DNA from: Bacteroidota bacterium | GTDB lineage: Bacteria > Bacteroidota > Rhodothermia > Rhodothermales > Rubricoccaceae | NCBI GenBank assembly: GCA_022561755.1 | Contig: JADFQN010000003.1 | Span: 1-47,500, forward strand | Length of the DNA stretch: 47,500 nucleotides | Reading direction: 5' to 3' | Shown: piece after piece, positions 34,254 to 42,293 of the stretch | How positions within the stretch are numbered: position 1 is the first letter of the stretch | How the letters are laid out: every line of letters begins with the position of its first letter | Made by a program: the position numbers and the translations under genes | Notes under the pieces: model-generated | What the model was told of the DNA's origin: nothing | Database searches by the model: none | What the model saw: the letters and a program-made list of their open reading frames with translations, nothing else

Positions 34254-34481
34254 TCACGAGTATCGCTCTATGAGATCAACCTCGGAGTAATCCGGGCCGC
34301 TCTCGTCCTCGCTATCGCGGAGTGCCGACTGTAAGGACAAGTCAAACCACTCCCGGTCCTCGGTTCCGCCATTGTCCCGCTCCACCCTCTTCAGGAGGTT
34401 TTGCACGAACTGGAGCACCTCAGCCTGCTGGGGCGCTGGTAACCGCTGCATTCGCTGAATGATCTCTTCTCTTACCACCAT
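34254..34481 (-). CDS. Antitoxin of the DUF2281 type (PemK/MazF partner)
   Basis: A 75-residue protein: MVVREEIIQRMQRLPAPQQAEVLQFVQNLLKR is the helix-rich opening of DUF2281-like antitoxins, and the acidic tail (RDSEDESGPDYSEVDLIERYS) is typical of the disordered toxin-binding part. It is followed in the same frame by its partner toxin, which has lost function. If the toxin is dead, this gene may be under little constraint. The ATG is at 34479-34481. Confidence 0.75.
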   Translation of the reverse strand: MVVREEIIQRMQRLPAPQQAEVLQFVQNLLKRVERDNGGTEDREWFDLSLQSALRDSEDESGPDYSEVDLIERYS

Positions 34482-34549
34482 AGTTCCCTGTGTGTTTGTT
34501 GCGGTTAGATGCTCCTACTCGTTTCCGGCAGCTTCGATCCGGGAGTAGG

Positions 34550-34751
34550 AAGCATGATCGGCCGGGGCATCCTGTTTGGCTCGGGGCTTGTGATTGCCGT
34601 GGCAGCAGGTTACGCCGTTACACGTGGCCAGACACCGTGGAACCTCGCGTACGAGTGGGCAGGGGCGCTGGCCCCGTGGCTGGGCTTTGCGTTGTTCGTT
34701 GGGCTGATTGCGTACTTCGCGAGGCTGGTGGTGAAGCAGCCAATTCTGTAA
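34550..34751 (+). pseudogene. Detached copy of the OPT transporter C-terminus
   Basis: Translated, it gives RGILFGSGLVIAVAAGYAV followed by TRGQTPWNLAYEWAGALAPW and GLIAYFARLVVK, closely similar to the end of the OPT protein at 31904-33862 (RGILFGSGL...GYAVSRGQTPW). An internal stretch (VGGEGLIG) is missing. There is no transporter N-terminus, so it is a pseudogene fragment. An ATG-started ORF of 80 codons (34509) would encode only the last two membrane segments. Confidence 0.85.
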
Positions 34752-34826
34752 CCCGCCACGCGTACCAACTACGAATAATCCGGGAGGGGTCTCCCTACTT
34801 GCGCGGTGTGCAGTGCGTAACTTCCC

Positions 34827-35106
34827 CGCTCGTTCTTTTCATACGCCTCTGGTCCCGGCACGCCGGGATAAAAGGGAATCCGGTCAGGTAAGATTTCGGA
34901 TTTGTGATTTCGGATTGCGGATTAGTTCTGTCGTCAACCGAAATCGCCAATCCGAAATCCGAAATCCAATTCCGGAGCTGTACCCGCAACTGTAGGCGGC
35001 GTGTCCGATGTCGATGAAGCACCTAGCCACTTTCCAAATGACGGAAGGGAAGGCGCGTGCGGAGGCATCCGACGAATAGCCGCGAGCCAGGAGACTTACC
35101 CGAGCG
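34827..35106 (+). promoter_or_regulatory. Cobalamin (B12) riboswitch
   Basis: The classic conserved blocks are present in order: GGTCCC...GGGATAAAAGGGAA (34851-34879), GCTGTACCCGCAACTGT (34977-34993), the GCCAC...GGGAAGGCG pair (35025-35055), and the B12 box AGCCAGGAGACTTACC (35085-35100). The closing stem P1 may be CGCTCG (34827) with CGAGCG (35101). Between GGAATCCGGT and TCCGGAGCTG, where the canonical P5/L5 hairpin is short, 86 nt of heptamer repeats are inserted. The downstream gene is btuB, fitting the sensor. Confidence 0.92.
34885..34970 (+). repeat. Heptamer (ATTTCGG) array inserted in riboswitch P5/L5
   Basis: An 86-nt insertion flanked by CCGG pairing elements. The left arm (34892-34923) holds GATTTCGGATT-type units; the right arm (34938-34968) the complementary AATCCGAAATC units. 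The heptamer is the same as in the pfkA upstream region. Confidence 0.85.
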
Positions 35107-35174
35107 CGTTTTCACCACGACCTCCGGGATCAGAGGGCCAAGGTGCTGCGCGTTCTCCTCTGAGACGCGCCGGC

Positions 35175-35208
35175 GACCCGGTTCTCGCACATGAGGATCG
35201 GGTTTTTT
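35175..35208 (+). terminator. Riboswitch expression platform hairpin
   Basis: A 12-bp stem (35175-35186 with 35193-35204) with a GCACAT loop followed by TTTT. Its 3' arm contains the GAGGA ribosome binding site of btuB (35193-35197). The hairpin can therefore terminate transcription, hide the ribosome binding site, or both. A competing hairpin (GCGCGTTCTC.../...GAGACGCGC, about 35148-35171) lies just upstream. Confidence 0.65.
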
Positions 35209-37111
35209 GCTGCGCCTTTTTTTTATCCTGCTCATCGCCGCGCCCGCTGCGGCCCAGACCACCGACGCTCCGGTGGCCGCGGATACCACGTTGCCGGGCG
35301 TCACGGTTACGGCCACACGCATTCCGGTTCCGTCGCGGGATGCCCCGGCGCGGGTGACGCTGCTCGGCGCCGATGCAATCGACGCGGCCAATGCTACCAG
35401 CATAGCCGATCTGCTGGAGTCCCGCGCTCCATTGTTTTTGAGGCGTTACGGCTCCAGCGGATTGGCGTCGGTCACACTACGCGGCTCCTCCGCCTCGCAG
35501 ACGCTGATCTTGTTGGATGGAAGGCGGCTCGCTGATCCTCAACTCGGCCAGATTGATTTGTCGTTGCTCCCAACGGTGATGCTCGAATCGGTTGAGGTGC
35601 TGCACGGCGGAGGTTCGGCGCTCTACGGCACGGATGCGCTCGGGGGCGTCGTCCACCTGCGATCAATTCGGTCTTCGGAAAGCTTCGCAGCGCGAATGAC
35701 GTCAGAGGTTGGTGCGTGGGGACAGCAAAGGATAGGCGGCGTGGTTTCCGGCCAGTCAGGCGGATGGAGTGGCGTCGTGGCTGTTGAAGGCGAGAACGCG
35801 GACGAGGACTTCTTTTACCACGATCTCTCACTGATCGGTGAGCCACTCGTGCGCAACCGGGGCTGGGACCGTGACCGCCTGGCCAGTTACGGTGCAGTAA
35901 CATATTCAAGTGGTCCAACTTCTTTGCGCAGCGCCCTGATGATCACAGACGCCGAACGCGGCCTCGGTGGCACGGATTCCGTAGGCGCGCGGCAGTGGGA
36001 TCGCACGATGCGTTTCTGGCTGGATGGAACGCAGCAAACCCGTTGGGGCTGCATCGAGGTGGGTGGATACGTCCAGCGATCGAGCTTGCGATACGCAAGC
36101 CCGTTTCCCTCCACCCGTCCGGATGCTCTCGACGAAACAGGTCGCACGACCACCGCTTCCTTCGACGTGCGCGCCCACCTCACCCGTTTTGCAGGATGGC
36201 ATCTGACCGGGGACATCACCGTAGGTGCAGGAACCGCCGAGCACCCCAGCCTCTCCGCCGACGCCTCTGATACCTACGCAGCTCTCGCCGTTACTGCGGC
36301 ACAAACAACCGGGCGGCTTCGCATCTACCCTGCACTGCGCCTCGACGGCTATTCGCCCTCGGAGGGAGAACAAAAGCAGGCACTCAGTCCGCAACTTGGC
36401 CTGAACTGGCGACCGTTTGAAACGGAAGCGTTCAGGGTAAAAGCCAGCGCAGGCCGAGCCTTCCGGATGCCCACGTTCAACGATCGTTTCTGGCAGCCAG
36501 GAGGCAACCCGGATCTGCTCCCCGAATCCGGCTGGACGGCCGATGCCGGACTAGTGTGGTCATCAAACCGGACCCATGCCGAGTTGACAATCTTTGCAGC
36601 CACAGCGCGCAACCAGATTGTATGGCAGCCGACGGCACAAGGATTTTATGCGCCGGAGAACCTCTCCAAGACGCGAAGTTTTGGCATCGAAGCCTCGCTG
36701 AATCGCACCTGGCTTTTCGGACGAAACACCCTGCTCGAAACGGGCGTCGTCGCCACGTTCACGGATGCCCGCGACCGCTCCAACCCAGCGGCATCCAGCT
36801 ATGACCAGCAACTCCGCTACGTCCCAAAGTGGACGGCCAAGGCTTGGGCTTCTGCCACCTTCAAAGCGCTTCGCTTCGACCTCGGCCTGCGAGCCGTCGG
36901 CCGTCGCTACACCACCACCGACGCCAGCCAGAGCCTCGATCCCTACCTCGTTCTCGACGGGCAGGTGCGCTACATCCGTATGATCGGGCCCATCCGCACC
37001 ACGCTCGCGCTCGCCGCCGAGAACCTCACCAGCCTCCAGTACGAGGTCATCCAATCCTATGTCATGCCGCCGCGCCACCTCCGCGTCCGGCTCATCCTCC
37101 AAACCCAGTAA
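35207..37111 (+). CDS. btuB: Cobalamin TonB-dependent receptor (BtuB-like)
   Basis: An outer-membrane transporter of 634 residues. Signal peptide (LRLFFILLIAAPAAAQ); TonB-box-like stretch TLPGVTVTAT; plug domain with SIADLLESRAPLFLRRYGSS and LVASVTLRG-type block (LASVTLRGSSASQTLILLDG), then GGGSALYGTDALGGVVHL. The beta-barrel follows to a C-terminal segment ending RHLRVRLILQTQ. A cobalamin riboswitch immediately upstream points to B12 as substrate. The start is a TTG at 35207, inside the terminator tail; an ATG at 35191 is in another frame separated by an eight-T run. Six bp to the next gene. Confidence 0.85.
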   Translation: MLRLFFILLIAAPAAAQTTDAPVAADTTLPGVTVTATRIPVPSRDAPARVTLLGADAIDAANATSIADLLESRAPLFLRRYGSSGLASVTLRGSSASQTLILLDGRRLADPQLGQIDLSLLPTVMLESVEVLHGGGSALYGTDALGGVVHLRSIRSSESFAARMTSEVGAWGQQRIGGVVSGQSGGWSGVVAVEGENADEDFFYHDLSLIGEPLVRNRGWDRDRLASYGAVTYSSGPTSLRSALMITDAERGLGGTDSVGARQWDRTMRFWLDGTQQTRWGCIEVGGYVQRSSLRYASPFPSTRPDALDETGRTTTASFDVRAHLTRFAGWHLTGDITVGAGTAEHPSLSADASDTYAALAVTAAQTTGRLRIYPALRLDGYSPSEGEQKQALSPQLGLNWRPFETEAFRVKASAGRAFRMPTFNDRFWQPGGNPDLLPESGWTADAGLVWSSNRTHAELTIFAATARNQIVWQPTAQGFYAPENLSKTRSFGIEASLNRTWLFGRNTLLETGVVATFTDARDRSNPAASSYDQQLRYVPKWTAKAWASATFKALRFDLGLRAVGRRYTTTDASQSLDPYLVLDGQVRYIRMIGPIRTTLALAAENLTSLQYEVIQSYVMPPRHLRVRLILQTQ

Positions 37112-37117
37112 TCTCCC

Positions 37118-38203
37118 ATGCAACGCCGTATTTCACTTCTTTCCCTGCTCTTTCTCCTCGTGGTCTCCGCGTGCGATTCGACCGATCCGGCCGTCCGTGT
37201 CGTCACCGGGATCTACGTGGGTAATCAAGGCAACTTTGCCGACAACAATGGCTCGGTCACGGTGTACGATCCAGCGACGGGGCAGACGAACGCCGATGCC
37301 ATTCCAAACCTAGGAGGCCTCGTCCAGAACATCCTGATCGACGGCGACAGCGCCTTCGTCCTCCTCAACTTCGACGACTCGTTCTCGACGGGCCGCGGCC
37401 GCATCGACATCGTGGACCTCAACACGAACCAGCGAACGGCGCAGATCGACGTCAACACGCCGCGCAGTGCCGTGCTCGACGGCAACACGCTCTGGGTATC
37501 GAACCTCTACGCCAACACGGTCACGCCCATTGATCTCATCACAAACACCCCCGGAACGCCCATCGACGTTGGTTCAAACCCCGAGGGCATTGTGATGGCG
37601 TCGGGCAATCTATTCGTGGCCAACAATGGTTTTGGGGAATCAACGACAGTTTCGGTGATCGACATGGCTACTCGCACGGTTTCGCAGACACTGGACCTCG
37701 GTTGTGATGGTCCGCGCAATTTGTCCGCCGATGGTGACGGCGAGGTGTGGGTTTTCTGCACCGGCAAGACGATCTACGATGAGGACTTCAACATCATCGG
37801 GCAAACGAATGGCGCGGCGGTCGTGCTCAACGGCGCGACGGGCTCCGAAAACGATCGAACGGATCTTGATGCACAACTCGGCGGCGTCGGTGGCGCCATC
37901 GGTCAGGATGCTTTCATGGTAGCAGGCCGGAACGAGGCGTGGGCGGTGAAAGGCGCCCAGCTCCTCCGCTTCGATACGGCGACCAACATGCTGGTGGAGA
38001 CCATCACGCCGCAGATTCCAGCCAACCACTTCATCGGCGCGGTCGGCTACGATGAAGTGAACGACCGGCTGCTGATCGGCGCCGTGCTCGACTACGTTTC
38101 GGCCGGGACCGTTGTGATTGCGAATCGGGCCGGAGCCGAAGTCGCGTCTTTCACAGCCGGTATCGCTCCGACGACCGTTGTTGTCCGCGAGGGCGAGCAG
38201 TAG
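37118..38203 (+). CDS. Beta-propeller lipoprotein, BtuG-like
   Basis: 361 residues with lipobox LVVSAC (Cys19). The repeats (SVIDMATRTVSQTLDLGCDG, VYDPATGQTNADAI, GSNPEGIVMASGNLFVANN) follow the YncE/NHL propeller pattern; about seven blades fit the length. In Bacteroides, BtuG is a surface propeller lipoprotein that binds cobalamin and feeds BtuB. The neighbour here is a BtuB under a B12 riboswitch, so a similar role is likely; homology to BtuG itself is inferred from context and fold. Stop TAG overlaps the next GTG start (TAGTG). Confidence 0.82.
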   Translation: MQRRISLLSLLFLLVVSACDSTDPAVRVVTGIYVGNQGNFADNNGSVTVYDPATGQTNADAIPNLGGLVQNILIDGDSAFVLLNFDDSFSTGRGRIDIVDLNTNQRTAQIDVNTPRSAVLDGNTLWVSNLYANTVTPIDLITNTPGTPIDVGSNPEGIVMASGNLFVANNGFGESTTVSVIDMATRTVSQTLDLGCDGPRNLSADGDGEVWVFCTGKTIYDEDFNIIGQTNGAAVVLNGATGSENDRTDLDAQLGGVGGAIGQDAFMVAGRNEAWAVKGAQLLRFDTATNMLVETITPQIPANHFIGAVGYDEVNDRLLIGAVLDYVSAGTVVIANRAGAEVASFTAGIAPTTVVVREGEQ

Positions 38204-38421
38204 TGCAGGATATCCGCATAGACCGCTGCTATTGCTTCCTCTGCACGTTTGCCGAACTGAAGGAAGTAGCGGAGGCTACCGGCGCGACCACCATCACCGA
38301 ACTGCAGCAGCACGTGCAGTTCGGATGGGAATGCCAACTCTGCCACCCCTACATTCGCCGCATGCTGCGGACAGGGGAGGTTGTGTTCAATGAAATTGTA
38401 GGAGCCGACGATAGTGTCTAG
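38203..38421 (+). CDS. BFD-like 2Fe-2S binding protein
   Basis: A 72-residue protein with cysteines in RCYCFLCTFAELKE (CxCxxC) and WECQLCHPYIRRM (CxxC), the latter typical of bacterioferritin-associated ferredoxin-like [2Fe-2S] domains with a helix ATTITELQQH between them. It starts with GTG that overlaps the stop of the propeller gene by one base, so expression is coupled. A role in reductive handling of imported cobalamin is plausible but only inferred from the operon. Confidence 0.8.
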   Translation: MQDIRIDRCYCFLCTFAELKEVAEATGATTITELQQHVQFGWECQLCHPYIRRMLRTGEVVFNEIVGADDSV

Positions 38422-38523
38422 CGCGTGGCCCTCAACCTCGAATGTCGATACTCCAGACAATTACAACGCCGATCCCGTGTCGGCACGAGCTAGAACAGGC
38501 TTTGAATCTGCTGCGACTACTCT

Positions 38524-39006
38524 TCAGTCGCCGCCTGCTGCCTCCAACAGTTGGACGATGCGAGTCCGCCCCCGCTCCCTTGCTGTTTCAATCGGACGCC
38601 GCCCGATGTTGTTGGCAGCGTTCGGGTCAGCTCCGGCTGCAAGTAGTGCTTGAAGCGCCTCGGCCGAACCAGATTCTGCCGCGTGATGCAATGGAGTGAA
38701 ACCCGTGAGGTTCTTGGCCTCCAAATCTGCACCGTGAGCAAGCAATACAGCAATAGACTCAACGTGGTTATACCATGCTGCCCAGTTTAGTGCCCGGCGG
38801 CCATTCCGGCTTCGGCGAGTATCTAGGGCGTTGATGTCGGCCCCGTCGCTCAACGCGATCAGGATGGCCGTCGTGTCACCTGCGATGGCCGCATCCCATA
38901 GATGATCCTCTGCCGTCGATTGCGCCACGGCGACCGGCGCCAGGGCGTTCAGAAGAACAATGATCGACAGGATACTGATAAAGTGGGGCAAAGCGATGTG
39001 CGGCAC
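38524..39006 (-). CDS. Exported ankyrin-repeat protein
   Basis: The mature protein has about three ankyrin repeats: GRRALNWAAWYNHVESIAVL, then LTGFTPLHHAAESGSAEAL and QALLAAGADPNAANNIGRRP, each with the TPLHxAA pattern. A signal-peptide-like segment (SILSIIVLLNALAPVAVAQ) precedes them. I place the start at the GTG at 39004-39006, which gives this signal; the frame extends to an ATG at 39150 (~49 more residues). Binding partner unknown. Convergent with the ferredoxin gene, ~100 bp apart. Confidence 0.7.
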   Translation of the reverse strand: MPHIALPHFISILSIIVLLNALAPVAVAQSTAEDHLWDAAIAGDTTAILIALSDGADINALDTRRSRNGRRALNWAAWYNHVESIAVLLAHGADLEAKNLTGFTPLHHAAESGSAEALQALLAAGADPNAANNIGRRPIETARERGRTRIVQLLEAAGGD

Positions 39007-39186
39007 ATGATGGAGAATCGACAGGCCTGCGTTACGGCACGAACGTGTGTTTGTTACGCTGCTCAGCGCCCGCGTTCCGACCAATTCCCCGCATTCTTCG
39101 CCCTTGATGCCAAAGGGTTTGGATAAATTATCTGTTCTGTACGGGCGCATTGCTATGCGCCCAAGTTAGTTTACGTAAGGAGCACC

Positions 39187-41019
39187 ATGCAGCAGGAATC
39201 CATCCGCAACATCGCCATCATCGCCCACGTGGACCACGGCAAAACGACGCTCGTGGACGCGCTCCTGTGGCAGAGCGGCACCTTCCGCGATAACGAGAAC
39301 GTGGCAGAGCGCGTGATGGACTCGATGGACCTCGAGCGGGAGAAGGGCATCACCATCATGGCCAAAAACACGGCCGTGCGCTACGGAGACTACAAAATCA
39401 ACATTGTGGATACGCCCGGCCACTCAGACTTTGGGGGCGAGGTGGAACGGACCCTGCGCATGGTGGACGGCGTGTTGTTGCTCGTTGATGCCGCCGAAGG
39501 CCCGCTGCCGCAGACACGCTTTGTGCTCTCGAAGGCGCTCGATCTGCGCTTGCCCGCCATCGTGGTGATCAACAAGATCGACCGGCATGACGCCCGCCCT
39601 GAGGAAGTATTAAACGAGGTGTACGACCTTTTTATAGACCTCGATGCCGACGACCGCCAGATCGATTTTCCGGTGATCTACTCGGTCGCCAGGGAAGGCC
39701 AATGCACGATGGATCTGAGCCAACCACTGGGTGATCTCAAGCCGGTCTACGACACCATCGTCGACAGTATCCCGGCGCCGGAAGGCGACGTTGATGGGCC
39801 GTTGCAGGTACTGGTGACCGACATCAAGCCGGACTCCTACCTCGGCCCGATGGCCATAGGCCGGGTCGTGAATGGCACCCTCAGTGAGAAACAGCGCGTG
39901 GTGATCTGCGGCCGCAACGGATCACAGAAACCCGCGCAGGTGACCGCGCTGTTTGTCAATGAAGGGTTAGATCGCGTGCCCGTGACGGAGGCCACGCCAG
40001 GCGAAATAGTCCACATCGGAGGGATGCAGGGCATCAGCCTCGGCGAGTCCGTCGCGGATGCCGAGAACCCACAGCCGCTTCCGGCGCTCCATATTGATGA
40101 GCCCACGCTGTCGATGGAGTTTCGGGTCAACGATTCGCCGTTTGCAGGCCGTGAGGGCAAGTTCGTTACGTCACGCAACCTGAAGGACCGTCTTCGGCGA
40201 GAAGGGGAATCCAACCTGGCCCTGCGCATTGAAGAAACCGAGACGCCGGATCGGCACCTCGTCTTTGGTCGCGGGGAGCTTCAGCTTGCCATCCTCATCG
40301 AACAGATGCGCCGCGAGGGCTTTGAGTTCGCCGTGGGCATGCCGCAGGTGATCACGAAGGAAATCGACGGCAAGAAGCACGAGCCGTTCGAGCGTGTTAC
40401 CATCGACGTGGCCGAGGAGTTCATGGGCGTCGTCATCGAAAAACTGGGCACGCGCAAGGGCCAGATGGTGCAGATGGTCAACCACGGCTCGGGGCGCGTC
40501 CGTATGGAGTTCGAGATCCCGGCGCGCGGCCTCATCGGCTACCGTACCGAGTTCCTCACCGACACGAAAGGCACCGGGCTTCTCACCCACTTGTTCGACG
40601 GCTACCGTCCGTGGGCCGGCCCGATCACGCACCGCGCCTCCGGCGCCCTCGTGGCCGACCGGTACGGCAAGGTGACGGGCTACTCGGTGGTAAACCTGCA
40701 GGAGCGCGGGCAGTTGTTCGTCGCACCCGGCGATGTGGTGTACGGCGGGATGATTATCGGCGAAAATGCCCGCGACGAGGATCTCGAGGCCAACATCACC
40801 AAAGAAAAGAAGCTGACGAACCACCGCGCAGCCAGCGCCGACTTCTTCGTCAAGATGGACCCGCCACGGTTGCTCTCGCTGGAGGAGGCCATCGAGTTCA
40901 TCCGCGACGACGAGTTGATTGAGGCCACGCCGAAATCGCTGCGCCTCCGGAAGCGGCACCTCAATCCTCACGACCGCAAGCGTGCGATGATGGCGAGGAA
41001 GGCGGAAGTTCTAGTCTGA
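39187..41019 (+). CDS. typA: Translational GTPase TypA/BipA
   Basis: 610 residues. GTPase motifs: G1 [15 protein letters not shown], switch [13 protein letters not shown]3 [13 protein letters not shown]4 NKIDRHD. The BipA-specific C-terminal region follows ([20 protein letters not shown], then [16 protein letters not shown] and [12 protein letters not shown]). It is a ribosome-associated stress-response GTPase, involved in large-subunit biogenesis in known cases. The TGA stop is followed after 4 bp by a type-1 repeat. Confidence 0.98.
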   Translation: MQQESIRNIAIIAHVDHGKTTLVDALLWQSGTFRDNENVAERVMDSMDLEREKGITIMAKNTAVRYGDYKINIVDTPGHSDFGGEVERTLRMVDGVLLLVDAAEGPLPQTRFVLSKALDLRLPAIVVINKIDRHDARPEEVLNEVYDLFIDLDADDRQIDFPVIYSVAREGQCTMDLSQPLGDLKPVYDTIVDSIPAPEGDVDGPLQVLVTDIKPDSYLGPMAIGRVVNGTLSEKQRVVICGRNGSQKPAQVTALFVNEGLDRVPVTEATPGEIVHIGGMQGISLGESVADAENPQPLPALHIDEPTLSMEFRVNDSPFAGREGKFVTSRNLKDRLRREGESNLALRIEETETPDRHLVFGRGELQLAILIEQMRREGFEFAVGMPQVITKEIDGKKHEPFERVTIDVAEEFMGVVIEKLGTRKGQMVQMVNHGSGRVRMEFEIPARGLIGYRTEFLTDTKGTGLLTHLFDGYRPWAGPITHRASGALVADRYGKVTGYSVVNLQERGQLFVAPGDVVYGGMIIGENARDEDLEANITKEKKLTNHRAASADFFVKMDPPRLLSLEEAIEFIRDDELIEATPKSLRLRKRHLNPHDRKRAMMARKAEVLV

Positions 41020-41023
41020 CTTT

Positions 41024-41187
41024 GGAGTCTGTCTGACTCAGAGCGATTCTACTGTGGCGGCCGTGAACCGGCCCATTTCCCCGCTCTTTTTCGTTGCCTA
41101 GCGCCACTATGCGCCTCAAAAGACCGAAAAATGTTCTCGATTCCCCGCTCGCCTCGAAGCGAATCTCTGAGTCAGACCGACTCCTAG
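41024..41187 (+). repeat. Type-1 repeat element, copy after typA
   Basis: A 164-bp copy. Its inverted ends differ from the other copies on both sides in a matching way (GTCTGACTCAGAG and CTCTGAGTCAGAC), so the stem is preserved. It starts 4 bp past the typA stop and ends 4 bp before the GTG of the following gene. Confidence 0.9.
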
Positions 41188-41191
41188 CGCC

Positions 41192-42235
41192 GTGCTACCC
41201 TTCGACCTCCTCGAGTACGACGAGCCGGAGCGGCTCGACCGCGCCCTCGGCATGCAGCCGAAATGGAACGCGTGGGTGGAGCTCCACAACCTCATCGCGG
41301 CTGCCGAGTCCATCCACGACTACGGCCCGGCGGATGTACAGCGCATCGGCCGCGCGCACGGCGTAGACCTGTACGAGGCGTTTGCCGCCGAGCGCCGGGG
41401 CCTCTACGCCACGTACCTCGATCACTGCCTGGATAACGGGGACTTGGCCGAGCACGAACGAGGGTTTCTGGCTCATCTGGCGGACACGCTGCACCTGTCG
41501 ACCGGCGACCTGCAACCCGTTCACGAGCGCGCGTTCGGCCGCACGGTCTCCGACGTGCTCTCCGACGATTGCGTGACCCTTGAGGAGAGGCTTCTGCTGT
41601 ACAAACTGCAGCACACGCTCGGCCTCGATCCCGATCTCGCGGAGGGGACGTACGAGACGATGGCCCGCGAGAAGCTGCTCGTCGCCGTGGCCCATGCTCT
41701 CTGCGACGGAATGCTATCGCCGGACGAACGAAAGGAGATCGAAGCACTCGAAGACGAGTTTGGCATGAAGGTCCCTCGGCACGTTGAGGATCTCCTGGAG
41801 CAGGCCGCACAAACCTGGGCCATCCACACCGGCCCGCTACCGAGAGTTGACGTCTGGTTTCGGTTGCTGCCCGGTGAAATCGGTCACTACCAGACACCCG
41901 GTGAATGGCAACGGCTCAATTACGCGAGGCTTCGGGTTCTGCTAAGTGCGCACAGGGCATGGCTGATTAGAGGGGAAACGTATCGCCTTCGTATCCCCCG
42001 AAAGGCTCTTCACGGCAAGCGGTACGAGGGGCGCATTGTGCTGACAAACAAACGGTTGATCCTCGCACCCGCGAACCGAGAACCCATCGCGTACTACCTG
42101 CGCTCGCTGGGTACAGTAGAGCGCTACATCAACGGCCTTCGTGTTGGCCTACCGGACGGCCGATCGCTGTACCTCAATGCAGGGCGCGCGAACAGGGCAG
42201 TTCATTCGGTGTTGTACCGGCTGCTTAGTGCTTGA
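41192..42235 (+). CDS. TerB-like helical protein with C-terminal PH-like domain
   Basis: 347 residues, GTG start. The middle part (ARHEKLLVAVAHALCDGML-type stretch, SPDERKEIEALEDEFGM) is an acidic helical array with a TerB-like 'aDG.ls.eE' pattern, probably a repeat (residues ~85-100 and ~160-185 each hold such an EE-Lhxh segment). The C-terminal ~100 residues (EGRIVLTNKRLILAPANRE, then LRSLGTVERYINGLRVGLPD) resemble bacterial PH/GRAM-like domains. No enzyme motif. Function unknown; it directly follows the typA repeat. Confidence 0.6.
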   Translation: MLPFDLLEYDEPERLDRALGMQPKWNAWVELHNLIAAAESIHDYGPADVQRIGRAHGVDLYEAFAAERRGLYATYLDHCLDNGDLAEHERGFLAHLADTLHLSTGDLQPVHERAFGRTVSDVLSDDCVTLEERLLLYKLQHTLGLDPDLAEGTYETMAREKLLVAVAHALCDGMLSPDERKEIEALEDEFGMKVPRHVEDLLEQAAQTWAIHTGPLPRVDVWFRLLPGEIGHYQTPGEWQRLNYARLRVLLSAHRAWLIRGETYRLRIPRKALHGKRYEGRIVLTNKRLILAPANREPIAYYLRSLGTVERYINGLRVGLPDGRSLYLNAGRANRAVHSVLYRLLSA

Positions 42236-42293
42236 AGAAGGCAACTAGCTTGTGAAGGTCGTTCGGACAATTAGTAGCTGTTCGTGTGTGTCG

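Noticed and set aside
35191-35535. ATG-started ORF at the btuB start
   Set aside because: Different frame from the receptor; ends after ~115 codons without similarity. Kept only as a possible slippage start.
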